Below, piece by piece: positions 1 to 6,911 of a stretch of DNA of 10,988 nt. Position 1 is the first letter of the stretch, and each line of letters begins with the position of its first letter. A program made the position numbers and the translations under genes. Where the stretch lies: positions 1-10,988 of the forward strand of contig JARYLH010000041.1 of assembly GCA_029907755.1 (NCBI GenBank), written 5' to 3'. This DNA is from Candidatus Methanosuratincola sp. GTDB lineage: Archaea > Thermoproteota > Methanomethylicia > Methanomethylicales > Methanomethylicaceae. The notes beneath the pieces are model-generated. The model ran no database searches, had not been told where the DNA came from, and was given only the letters and a program-made list of their open reading frames with translations.

Positions 1-410
1 ATTGTGCTTGGAGACGTCCGGTAAAGCTCGTAGGATAGCCCAGTGAAGACTTGGTGCATGGAGTAGTCCTTTCCATAAAACCTGATGCAGTATTTCCCGC
101 CACGGTTGTACACCGAACCCCCCGTAATCACCATGCCCAAGAAAAGCCTCTTAAGGTCGCCTGAGTTGAACTTGGCTGCGACCTTCCTTACATACTCGCT
201 CTGGTAGTTCATCAGAAGGCCAAGGACCGCGGCCCCTGATACCTGTAGCATTATCACGTTGTATTGCACGTGCCCTGTCTGCACCTCAGGTCCGCACTCT
301 GAAATCAAAGCCCCCTCGAGCGAGAGTGCCGCCTGAATCGCTTCGTTTGCTGCGAGCAGGAGCAATGCTAAACCAAATATGCTAAGGATCTGGCCTGCGC
401 TGGCTCTCAA
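1..410 (-). CDS. Membrane-anchored LAGLIDADG-like protein (3' part beyond window)
   Basis: The reading frame stays open from the left edge to an in-frame stop just upstream (about 428), giving 136 codons before the edge. No ATG lies near the 5' end. TTG at 410, 13 nt after the upstream protease's stop, is the likeliest start, with CTG at 416 as the alternative. Two hydrophobic helices are visible, at about residues 8-29 and 50-69, joined by a loop with one Cys. From residue 85 the protein resembles LAGLIDADG domains: LKRLFLGMVITGGSVY (86-101) matches the LAGLIDADG-helix plus GSV turn, and the following IRFYGKD (109-115) and xxHxxF pattern are typical of the strands and helix behind it. The two acidic positions of the motif are Ile95 and Gly97, so endonuclease activity is not expected. 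The domain may bind DNA or form dimers, like the domesticated LAGLIDADG fold of WhiA. It is the last visible gene of the symporter operon. Frame confidence is high; the function is unknown. Confidence 0.68.
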   Translation of the reverse strand, partial: MRASAGQILSIFGLALLLLAANEAIQAALSLEGALISECGPEVQTGHVQYNVIMLQVSGAAVLGLLMNYQSEYVRKVAAKFNSGDLKRLFLGMVITGGSVYNRGGKYCIRFYGKDYSMHQVFTGLSYELYRTSPST

Positions 411-423
411 TCTCAGTACCCGA

Positions 424-801
424 CTATTCTACGGTGAACTCTATCTTAATTCCTTTGCTGTTGTAAGCAGCCACGCTGTCCTTGCCGTAGGGGTAAGCTG
501 CTATGAGCATCAACCTCCCGTAGAAGTGGTTCATGTCCTCGTCGGATGGGCTGTTGTTGCCGGAGGGATGGGAGTGCGCGATTCCGATTATGCTCAAGTC
601 AAAAGGTATCATATAGGTGGGGAAAGATGAGAAGCCTTCGCCGTACGTTGAAAACGGAGGTATGAGGAACTCCTTTATTTCTGCCATTCCCCCTCTGATC
701 TTGCCGCGGATTAGCATTATGTTCTCGCGGGGGAAGACTTCCCTGCAAAGCTCGAGGAATACCTCGAGGACCTCGCCGCTAACGACAACCTTTCTAAACA
801 C
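424..801 (-). CDS. JAMM/MPN+ (JAB) domain zinc metalloprotease
   Basis: This is a 125-residue single-domain protein. The JAMM signature is complete: Glu26 in the RENIMLIRG segment, then HSHP (His76 and His78), seven residues, Ser86, two residues, Asp89. This is the zinc and catalytic set of archaeal JAMM isopeptidases such as AfJAMM and HvJAMM1, and of bacterial RadC/Mec+ relatives. The size equals the minimal archaeal enzymes, which remove ubiquitin-like small archaeal modifier proteins or cut the C-terminus of sulfur-carrier proteins; whether this one does either is inference. The frame extends upstream into the symporter gene without an ATG. I chose GTG at 801 because a G-rich Shine-Dalgarno-like run (AGGGGGG) precedes it by about 8 nt and because the domain begins at once. 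It lies 14 nt after the symporter stop, so it is co-transcribed. No signal peptide or membrane helix is seen, so it is probably cytoplasmic. Confidence 0.88.
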   Translation of the reverse strand: MFRKVVVSGEVLEVFLELCREVFPRENIMLIRGKIRGGMAEIKEFLIPPFSTYGEGFSSFPTYMIPFDLSIIGIAHSHPSGNNSPSDEDMNHFYGRLMLIAAYPYGKDSVAAYNSKGIKIEFTVE

Positions 802-815
802 AGAAGAGCGCCCCC

Positions 816-2252
816 CTAAGATTCCCTTACCTTCTTCCCAGCCTCTGGGATCTTCTCGAAGGATCCGAAGGTCACGTAGATGAGCGAAGATGCTGCCAAT
901 GTCCATAGGTTCATCGGAAGCCCGAGCGGGCTGAGCTTCAGGTAGTAGAGCGCAGTCGCAGTAGCGAACCCTGCCACAAGTGATGCCAGTGCAGAGCGCT
1001 TCCCGCCCCTGCCCCAAAGGAAGCTCCCTAGGACGAGCGGCGCTATTGGGAGCAGAAGTGAGGATGAAAGCACCGAGAGATCGACTATGAGCCCCGGTCT
1101 TGAGAGCGAAAAGACCATGCATCCCAATGCCAGAACGATCATAACTGCCCGGCCCACCGAGATCTGTGCCTTCTGGCTCAACTTCGGGCGCAGTGGGAGG
1201 AAGACATCCCTGATCGACATCGAGCTCAGGGTCAGGATTATGCTGTCTATGGTCGAGATCGATGCGGCGATTATCGCCACAAGCCCAAAGATGGTGAGCC
1301 ACGGCGGCAAAATGCCCAAGAGAGTCGGCGTAACAGCGTCCCTGTAAGTCACCAAGGGGAACCCTCCTGCAATTGTGGCTCCCTTCAGGACAAGTCCGAG
1401 CACGCACACCATGACTGTGAAGATCAGACCGTACGCCCCGAAGAGTGTGATCATGTTCTTCTGCGCCTCCCTGCTCTTGGGAGCAAAGAGCCTCTGCACG
1501 ACCTGGGGGTTCGTGATTGCGAAGAAGAACCAGGGGATAGTCATGTTCAGGAACGTTTGGGGACTCCAGTAGCTGTTCGGGACATAACCTAGCTCTCCTG
1601 ACATGAATGAAAAAGAGGGCAGGCTGAGTGCCCAGCTGATCGCCCACGCCAATACTGCCACTCCAGCAACGATCATCAGTATCCCTTGGTAGACGTCCGT
1701 CCAGCCGACGCTCCAAACCCCTGCCACAACAGACCAGAGCAGAGCCAGCGATACTGCTATAATGACTGCGAGGGTAAATGGGATAGCCCCGCCTGAAGCC
1801 CCCTCGGCTGCGAAGGCGATGCCCATTATCTGGGCGGATGAATAGGGGATTAGCGCAACCAGTGAGATTAGCGTCACAACCATCCCTACTGCGGGGCTGC
1901 CGTACCTGTCGGTCAGGACTTCAGCCGGCGAAATGTAACCGTATCTGCTGTGGAGCGAATAGTACTTTGGAGCCAGGTAATACAGTAGGAAGAGTGTGCC
2001 AACGAAATAAACCAGTTCGAACCCCATCGCTCCTACGCCACTCTGGTAACTCAGGCCGACTAGGCCAATGAACATGAACGCGCTGTACGTGGTCGCCGCA
2101 TAAGAAAGGGAAACGACCAGCGACCCAAACCTGCCGCCAGCCGTATAAAAATCCTTCACATCCTTTCTGAGCCGTTTTTTCGCAAACCAGGCTATTGTGG
2201 TGCCTGCGGCAATGTATATTCCTATAGCCAAGTAGGCTGATAGCCCTTCCAT
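816..2252 (-). CDS. Sodium:solute symporter (SSS family)
   Basis: The product is a 478-residue polytopic membrane protein, the usual length for SSS/PutP/PanF-type carriers that drive uptake of a small organic solute with sodium. Family landmarks appear in order: DFYTAGGRFG (34-43) after the first helix, SPAEVLTDRYGS (108-119), WTDVYQG (184-190), NPQVVQR (248-254), and SISTIDS (331-337), where Ser333/Thr334 correspond to the Na2 sodium site seen in PutP. About 12-13 hydrophobic helices follow. The substrate cannot be read from the sequence; monocarboxylates, amino acids and pantothenate are all used in the family. I start it at ATG 2252, which has a near-perfect Shine-Dalgarno (AGGAGG, 8 nt upstream) inside the end of the preceding small gene. 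An in-frame ATG at 2282 would add ten unlikely residues. The small membrane gene upstream fits a two-component SSS carrier. Confidence 0.93.
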   Translation of the reverse strand: MEGLSAYLAIGIYIAAGTTIAWFAKKRLRKDVKDFYTAGGRFGSLVVSLSYAATTYSAFMFIGLVGLSYQSGVGAMGFELVYFVGTLFLLYYLAPKYYSLHSRYGYISPAEVLTDRYGSPAVGMVVTLISLVALIPYSSAQIMGIAFAAEGASGGAIPFTLAVIIAVSLALLWSVVAGVWSVGWTDVYQGILMIVAGVAVLAWAISWALSLPSFSFMSGELGYVPNSYWSPQTFLNMTIPWFFFAITNPQVVQRLFAPKSREAQKNMITLFGAYGLIFTVMVCVLGLVLKGATIAGGFPLVTYRDAVTPTLLGILPPWLTIFGLVAIIAASISTIDSIILTLSSMSIRDVFLPLRPKLSQKAQISVGRAVMIVLALGCMVFSLSRPGLIVDLSVLSSSLLLPIAPLVLGSFLWGRGGKRSALASLVAGFATATALYYLKLSPLGLPMNLWTLAASSLIYVTFGSFEKIPEAGKKVRES

Positions 2253-2253
2253 T

Positions 2254-2418
2254 CTAATTCCTCCTGAGTTCCAGCCAGACAAAGGCTAAGTATGCCGCGG
2301 ATACTGCCGTCCAGAGTAGTGCCGTGTAAGGCCCCTCTACCCCGCTGAGAATTGTGAACGGCACTATGTACATTGCCAGGATCACTGCGAGAGAAGCAGC
2401 GAAGAACCTCAGCCTCAT
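2254..2418 (-). CDS. Small two-helix membrane protein, probable SSS symporter accessory subunit
   Basis: This is a 54-codon gene. The protein has a short basic start (MRLRFF), a helix at about residues 5-24 ending in VPF, a short loop with GVEGPY, a second helix at about 31-49, and a basic tail ending ELRRN. The stop is only 1 nt before the symporter ATG, and the end of the gene carries that symporter's Shine-Dalgarno, so the two are translationally coupled. Many SSS carriers have such a small subunit directly upstream (DUF3311 or the DUF997/YhdT type). The layout and topology match, although I cannot assign the exact family by eye. No Shine-Dalgarno precedes its ATG, but a TATA box lies 28 nt upstream, as expected for a leaderless first gene. 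Confidence 0.82.
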   Translation of the reverse strand: MRLRFFAASLAVILAMYIVPFTILSGVEGPYTALLWTAVSAAYLAFVWLELRRN

Positions 2419-2442
2419 GACTGTTTGGGAAACCGCCTTTTT

Positions 2443-2450
2443 GTAATAAG
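2443..2450 (-). promoter_or_regulatory. TATA box of the symporter/JAMM operon
   Basis: On the minus strand the sequence CTTATTAC sits with its centre about 28 nt upstream of the ATG at 2418, preceded by an A-rich stretch that could act as the BRE. The spacing implies that transcription starts at or next to the ATG, giving a leaderless mRNA, which agrees with the lack of a Shine-Dalgarno. Confidence 0.5.
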
Positions 2451-2492
2451 CATTTTCTTGAGTGCAATGACAGATTTGTCCTAATCCAAAAC

Positions 2493-2500
2493 CTAAATAC
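2493..2500 (+). promoter_or_regulatory. TATA box of the membrane AAA+ ATPase gene
   Basis: CTAAATAC lies with its centre about 29 nt before the ATG at 2526 and follows an A-rich CCAAAAC that could be the BRE. The same element with the same spacing stands in front of the MFS-like gene at 10105, which supports a leaderless promoter. It faces away from the minus-strand TATA box 43 nt to its left; the 107-bp gap therefore holds a divergent promoter pair. Confidence 0.6.
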
Positions 2501-2525
2501 CCCCTGCCAAAGATATTGTTCTAAT

Positions 2526-5147
2526 ATGCCATCAGAGGTGCAGAAGTCTCCTGTCGGTTCCATTCTGATAGGCGCAGTCGCCTTGGCTTCATTCTACTCT
2601 ATTTCTTATTTCACATTGCCCGTAGCAGCCCTCCTGTCTGTAGCTGTCGGCATAATCTCGTTCTTCAGGCCGAAGCTCGCCCCATTATTCGTCCTCGGCT
2701 CGCTGGCTATCCCTGCGGCGGACGTCGCGCTTTCATCCACAGTGAGCCCTGGCGGGATCACATACTCGGGTCTAGTCATCATAGTGCTCTTTCTCGTTGC
2801 CTTAGTAGGGTGCCTGATCGATTGGCTGGGGTCCTTGGCGGGACTATTCCTGGGAATGATGATGGGTTGGAGCTTCAGCCCTGTTCTCGTCTTGCCAGCG
2901 ATAGCTGTCTTAAGTGCGCTGAAGTCGGGACGGGCTGGTGCTTCGGCACTAATGCTCTACTCCGCATTCGGAACCTACTTCATATACGGGCTGTATCTCG
3001 GGTATCAAGTCCCAAGCAGCTATGCCTTTGCAGTCTTCTTCCCGAGCATCTCGGACCTTTCGTCCCTCTATTTCCCTTCATTGCTGCTGGGGCTTTTTAT
3101 CGGACCCGGATGGCAAGAGGAGCTATCTTCTTCAAACTTCAGATACTTTCTCGAGTTGACCCCCCTCTATTTCGCCGGGATCGGTTGTCTTCTGATCATT
3201 ATCGCAACCTATGGAAGGAAGATTTTCAACTACTTGGGGCTGAACGCCCGCCTGACAAGGATAGCTGCAGCTGCTGTGGGCACAGTTGTTGCTGGCTTTT
3301 TGATTTTTGGTTCGCCAGAACAGATTGGGATCTCTGCACTGTGTTCTGTTGTGGCGCCCTTTGCATTCTTTGCATTAAGGCCGATCTTCATGCCCCGACC
3401 GCAGCTCAGCTCAAGCGGCCTAATCGATCTCTTCTCGAGGTCGCCGCTCTATTCTGCCAAGGAGGGCAGTGGAACAGCTAGAGAGGTGAGATCCTCCAAA
3501 TCGTCAGATCTAAAAGACTGCTGGGAGAGGACAAAGGGTTTGGATCACATAAAGAGCGAGCTGCTCCGCAGCGTCGCCCTCCCGCTCAAGTACAAAAAGG
3601 AGGCAAGCCGGTTCGGAGTCAAGCCTGCAAGGGGCATCCTGCTGTACGGGCCGCCAGGGACCGGAAAGACCACCATCCTGAGGGGTTTGGCTTCCCAGAT
3701 TGGGGTCAGGTACTACGAGGTGAGCCTCGGCGAACTTCTCTCAAAGTGGTACGGGGAGAGCGAGCACAGGATCAGCGATCTATTCAGCAGTGCGCGTGAG
3801 AATGCCCCTTGCATACTCGCCATAAATGACATCGACTCAATCGGCAAAGATCGAACAATGTACAAGTCCGACGATGTGACCCCCCGCCTAATCAATGTGC
3901 TCCTCTCGGAGCTCGATGCAATAAACCAGCAAAATATCGATGTGATTGTGGTGGCGACAACAAATAAGCCGCAGGTGCTAGATAGGGCACTGATCAGGCC
4001 GGGCAGGTTCGATAAAATAATCTATGTCGGACCCCCGGACAAGGATGCCCGAAGAGAGATATTCAAGTGCTACCTTGAGGGAAAGCCTGTCGCCTCCGGA
4101 ATCGACTACGACCGGCTGGCGGAGCTCTCGGAGCGGTTCACAGGCGCAGACATCGAGGCAGTGGTGAACAAGATATTCTCCTCCGCCTTCTACGACGGCC
4201 TAAAAAATGGCAAGTCCGCTCCCGTTTCACAGGAAGCGCTTGAGGAGGCTATCAAAAGCACGCGACCCTCTGTTGACTATTCGATGCTCGAGGAATACGA
4301 GCGGTTCAGGGTCGAATTCGAGCGAGACCGGCAAGTGACAAAGAGCTGGGAATCCGGCATCCCAGAAGTCACCTTCGACGATATCGGAGACCTCGATGAC
4401 GTTAAGGCCGAGCTGAGGGAGGCTTTCGAGCTCCCGATCAGGCGACCTGATTTGATGAAGAGGCTCAAAGTCAGGGCAGTGAAGGGCGTACTTCTCTACG
4501 GCCCGCCGGGCTGCGGCAAGACGCTCCTCGCGAAGGCTATCGCCAATGAAGTAAAAGCAAACTTCTTCCCAGTCAGTGGGGCGGAGCTGTCGAGGGGGAA
4601 CATAAACGAGGCCGCTGCCAAGATAAATGATATCTTCAGAAGGGCAAGGGACAATGCGCCTGCGATAGTTTTCATCGACGAGATCGACCAGATCGCCCAG
4701 ATCAGATCTGATGCAGGCAGCTCTGCCTTCGTTCCTGTAACGACTCAACTCCTATCAGAGCTCGATGGAATCCGGGAGCTCAAGGGCGTAATGGTGCTTG
4801 CCGCAACGAACCGCGAGGAGGCAATAGATCCTGCCCTCCTAAGGGCGAACAGGATAGAGAAGCACATCCATGTTGGCCCGCCCGACGCAAGGGCAAGGGC
4901 GGAGATAATCAGAGTCTACATCCGCGACGCACCGGTGGGTAAGAGCGTATTGGTAGATGAGATCGCCAAGATGACCGAGGGATTCTCTGGCGCTGACCTT
5001 CAGGAGCTCGTCAACGAGGCAAAGAAATCCCTAATCCGGGCAACACTCAGGGGTGAGATTAGGGATTCGCTCGAGATGGAGGACTTCATTGAAGCACTAC
5101 AGCGGATCAGGGAGTCCTCAATAGCGAAATCAAAAACTCCGGCTTAA
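2526..5147 (+). CDS. Membrane-anchored tandem AAA+ ATPase (Cdc48-like)
   Basis: The protein has 873 residues. Residues 1-290 form a hydrophobic domain with roughly ten membrane helices and no recognised family. A linker (about 291-330) leads to two AAA+ modules. Module 1 has GPPGTGKT (375-382), the aromatic pore loop KWYGESE (407-413), a Walker B reading ILAINDID (430-437, Asn-Asp where Asp-Glu is normal), sensor Asn480 and RPGRFD (491-496). Module 2 has GPPGCGKT (659-666), an intact Walker B IVFIDEID (714-721), sensor Asn762 and RANRIE (773-778) in place of RPGRFD; its pore-loop segment LSRGNINEA (688-696) has no aromatic. Cdc48-type ATPases unfold or extract proteins by threading them through the ring, so a membrane version could extract or remodel membrane proteins; this role is inferred. 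The Cdc48 N-domain is absent. Its own promoter lies upstream and a T-rich stretch downstream. Confidence 0.92.
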   Translation: MPSEVQKSPVGSILIGAVALASFYSISYFTLPVAALLSVAVGIISFFRPKLAPLFVLGSLAIPAADVALSSTVSPGGITYSGLVIIVLFLVALVGCLIDWLGSLAGLFLGMMMGWSFSPVLVLPAIAVLSALKSGRAGASALMLYSAFGTYFIYGLYLGYQVPSSYAFAVFFPSISDLSSLYFPSLLLGLFIGPGWQEELSSSNFRYFLELTPLYFAGIGCLLIIIATYGRKIFNYLGLNARLTRIAAAAVGTVVAGFLIFGSPEQIGISALCSVVAPFAFFALRPIFMPRPQLSSSGLIDLFSRSPLYSAKEGSGTAREVRSSKSSDLKDCWERTKGLDHIKSELLRSVALPLKYKKEASRFGVKPARGILLYGPPGTGKTTILRGLASQIGVRYYEVSLGELLSKWYGESEHRISDLFSSARENAPCILAINDIDSIGKDRTMYKSDDVTPRLINVLLSELDAINQQNIDVIVVATTNKPQVLDRALIRPGRFDKIIYVGPPDKDARREIFKCYLEGKPVASGIDYDRLAELSERFTGADIEAVVNKIFSSAFYDGLKNGKSAPVSQEALEEAIKSTRPSVDYSMLEEYERFRVEFERDRQVTKSWESGIPEVTFDDIGDLDDVKAELREAFELPIRRPDLMKRLKVRAVKGVLLYGPPGCGKTLLAKAIANEVKANFFPVSGAELSRGNINEAAAKINDIFRRARDNAPAIVFIDEIDQIAQIRSDAGSSAFVPVTTQLLSELDGIRELKGVMVLAATNREEAIDPALLRANRIEKHIHVGPPDARARAEIIRVYIRDAPVGKSVLVDEIAKMTEGFSGADLQELVNEAKKSLIRATLRGEIRDSLEMEDFIEALQRIRESSIAKSKTPA

Positions 5148-5175
5148 GAATTCAATTCCAAAACTCTTTAATTGG

Positions 5176-5191
5176 TTCCAATTTTTATTTC
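5176..5191 (+). terminator. T-rich stretch after the AAA+ gene
   Basis: The TTCCAATTTTTATTTC run in the 46-61-bp gap after the ATPase stop is a plausible archaeal T-tract terminator. It could also serve as an AT-rich promoter element for the next gene, so the two roles cannot be separated by eye. Confidence 0.35.
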
Positions 5192-5208
5192 ACATGAGGT
5201 CTAATTAT

Positions 5209-5877
5209 ATGAAGAAGAGCATCATCATGCCTGTTGTATTTCTAATAGTTGCAGCTGCGATCATCGGATCCTCGGCGTACCTTTATTTCCAGTACTATGC
5301 GACCCCGCGTTGCGAGGCCTGCGGGATGCTGATAACGCCAGAGATGGAAAGGAACATCATGATGGTGGACGCAGACACCGGACAGCGTATATGGACGTGC
5401 TGCCCCGGATGCATGTTGAGGAGCGTCGCCGCACACCCGAATGTGAACATAACAGCGCTCGATAGCTGGTACGGTACCTCTGCACCTTCTATACAGATCA
5501 TAATCAGGAACGGTAGCGTCGTAAGCGTTACGCCCGACACTGCGAGGATACTCTTGGGGACCAAGATAGTCCAAAGCTGCGCCAACAACCGCATTGCGAT
5601 AAACTCGACGTCTATCCAGCTTCTGCTTGAGAACGGCTACAACCAAAACAACCCGCTCGCAGTCTTCAAGAACCCCCTCCCCCAGGGAACCCCGGTGGTC
5701 ACAGTTTCTGCAGCCCTTGATGGGCTAAAGGCCAGGGGGATATCCTATGTGCCCCCTTCAATGACTTTCATAGGCGGAATAGCGATAGTGGGGATCCTGG
5801 TGCTGGTCTTTGGTCTGGTTGCATGGAAGAAGCTGTCTGCCCCTGTGAAAGTCACAGCGCAAGCGCAGAAGAATTAG
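5209..5877 (+). CDS. NosL-like, cysteine-rich membrane protein, probably metal-binding
   Basis: A 222-residue protein with an N-terminal helix (about 5-25) after MKKS, an extracytoplasmic domain, and a second helix near the C-terminus (about 186-205) followed by a Lys-rich tail. The domain carries CEACGMLI (35-42), CCPGCML (64-70), DSWYG (85-89) and Cys124. CxxCGMxI followed by a second Cys/Met cluster recalls NosL, the copper chaperone of nitrous oxide reductase, so copper or another soft metal is the likely ligand. NosL proper is a lipoprotein; here a membrane helix replaces the lipid anchor and a second helix is added. No nitrous oxide reductase gene is in the window, so a denitrification role is not supported. 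I prefer ATG 5209 because GAGGT stands 8 nt before it; ATG 5194, five codons upstream, is possible with a TATA-like TTTAATTG (5167-5174) for a leaderless mRNA. It appears monocistronic. Confidence 0.78.
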   Translation: MKKSIIMPVVFLIVAAAIIGSSAYLYFQYYATPRCEACGMLITPEMERNIMMVDADTGQRIWTCCPGCMLRSVAAHPNVNITALDSWYGTSAPSIQIIIRNGSVVSVTPDTARILLGTKIVQSCANNRIAINSTSIQLLLENGYNQNNPLAVFKNPLPQGTPVVTVSAALDGLKARGISYVPPSMTFIGGIAIVGILVLVFGLVAWKKLSAPVKVTAQAQKN

Positions 5878-5889
5878 CAAAAATTAACA

Positions 5890-5916
5890 ATTAATTATTT
5901 TTTTATCATTTGTTTC
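5890..5916 (+). terminator. T-tract terminator after the NosL-like gene
   Basis: An AT-rich run with seven consecutive T residues (5899-5905) and further T-runs follows the stop at 5877. It lies between convergent genes and fits archaeal intrinsic termination on U-tracts without a hairpin. Confidence 0.55.
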
Positions 5917-5945
5917 CCCCATGAATTACGACTTTGCTTTTAGGC

Positions 5946-6893
5946 TCATCCTTTTGAATCCCTCGGGATTGTCTTAATTATGGAGTTGCGTAGCGAATCA
6001 AGTTTCACATTCTTACCTTTGCCGAAGAGCCGCCCTCCCATTATGTCAATGATCCTACCGCCCTCTGCGATTACGTACACCTTGTCCGAAAGGCACTCTC
6101 CCACCTCTTTCCCATTAACTATTATCAAGTCCCCGACTTCAGCGTACTGGATCTGCCTGATCTCCCTTGAGCCATTCACCGTGATCTTCCTGATCTCCGC
6201 GCTCGGGTAGATCACTGGCATCGAAAGCTCATCAGACAGCTCTTCGGCCAAGGCTCTTCCCGTCTCGTTCCAGACGACCACTGCCGAGTCTGGTTTTCCG
6301 GGGCTCTCGATCTGGATCACTGGAAGCGAAGTCATTCCCTTCAAGACCTTGGTGTTTGACAGCGTCTGGGCGACGTACACGATCCCGCTCTGGGACGTCC
6401 TCCCCGAGTTCAGGATCACCAATGCGTCCAGATCATCCAAAACTGCCTCGTCGAGCAACCTGCTCGTGCTCTTCTCTGCCGCAGAACAGTCGAGCCTTTT
6501 CCCGATGAGCTTCGAGTACTCTACCATCGCGCTCTCGCTAACAGGCTTCACTTCGACAGTGTAGCCAATCCTTCCCAGGAGCCCGCTTATCTCTACATGC
6601 CACCCCTCGCCAAGCGGCTCTGCCCCAATGACCGCCAGGAATGCCTTTCTCATATGATCGTTGGTGGGTGCGACTTCTCCTAGGGATCTCGGAAGCCACT
6701 CGGAAATCTTGACCTTCCCCCCTGCCCTTCTGAACTCATCAATAACCCTGAGCAGATCAGGCGTCATCGACTCCATTATCCATACCGACCTCTGTATCTG
6801 GAGCGCCCCGGATCTCCTCAATGCCCTGACCAGCCTTATCCTGATCCCGTGAGGGTCTCTTTCTGCCCCTATGTCGTATATGACGAGGAACAA
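5946..6893 (-). CDS. Cas2-like domain fused to a DUF2117-like domain
   Basis: The product has 315 residues with the start used here. Residues 1-68 look like a Cas2-type ferredoxin fold: strand FLVIYDIG with the conserved Asp7, helix RIRLVRALRRSGA, strand LQIQRSVWI (the Q-x-SV pattern of Cas2), a helix, then a closing strand VKISEWLP. Residues about 84-230 recall DUF2117, an archaeal family best known in methanogens: AVIGAEPLGEGW, then DALVILNSGRTSQSG (156-170) and VIQIESP (192-198). Residues 231-315 are unassigned, with several short strands. No cas genes or repeats are nearby, so a CRISPR adaptation role is unlikely; Cas2 relatives include nucleases such as VapD. I chose TTG 6893 because GGTGGGG lies 6 nt upstream and Cas2-type proteins begin right at this strand. 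An upstream TTG at 6911 would add six residues. It is divergent from the CBS gene. Confidence 0.8.
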   Translation of the reverse strand: MFLVIYDIGAERDPHGIRIRLVRALRRSGALQIQRSVWIMESMTPDLLRVIDEFRRAGGKVKISEWLPRSLGEVAPTNDHMRKAFLAVIGAEPLGEGWHVEISGLLGRIGYTVEVKPVSESAMVEYSKLIGKRLDCSAAEKSTSRLLDEAVLDDLDALVILNSGRTSQSGIVYVAQTLSNTKVLKGMTSLPVIQIESPGKPDSAVVVWNETGRALAEELSDELSMPVIYPSAEIRKITVNGSREIRQIQYAEVGDLIIVNGKEVGECLSDKVYVIAEGGRIIDIMGGRLFGKGKNVKLDSLRNSIIKTIPRDSKG

Positions 6894-6911
6894 ACCAATC
6901 CCCACCAACAA

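Noticed and set aside
424..1716. A long 430-residue minus-strand frame covering the JAMM gene and half of the symporter
   Set aside because: Only the last 125 residues show family signatures; the upstream part lies antiphase to the well-conserved symporter, and a good GTG start with a ribosome-binding site exists at 801.
2222..2563. A 113-residue minus-strand frame across the divergent promoter region
   Set aside because: It overlaps the AAA+ start, both TATA boxes and the small membrane gene in another frame, and its translation shows no domain-like pattern.
2810..3481. A 223-residue plus-strand frame inside the membrane domain of the AAA+ gene
   Set aside because: It lies entirely within the larger gene in another frame, is rich in Cys, Arg and Trp without any motif, and is best explained as a shadow.
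4227..4748. A 173-residue minus-strand frame opposite AAA+ module 2
   Set aside because: It is antisense to a highly conserved coding region and has no independent promoter, ribosome-binding site or motif.
5946..6893. The Cas2-like domain as a sign of a CRISPR-Cas locus
   Set aside because: No repeat-spacer array, Cas1 or effector gene is visible anywhere in the window, and the domain is fused to an unrelated archaeal region.
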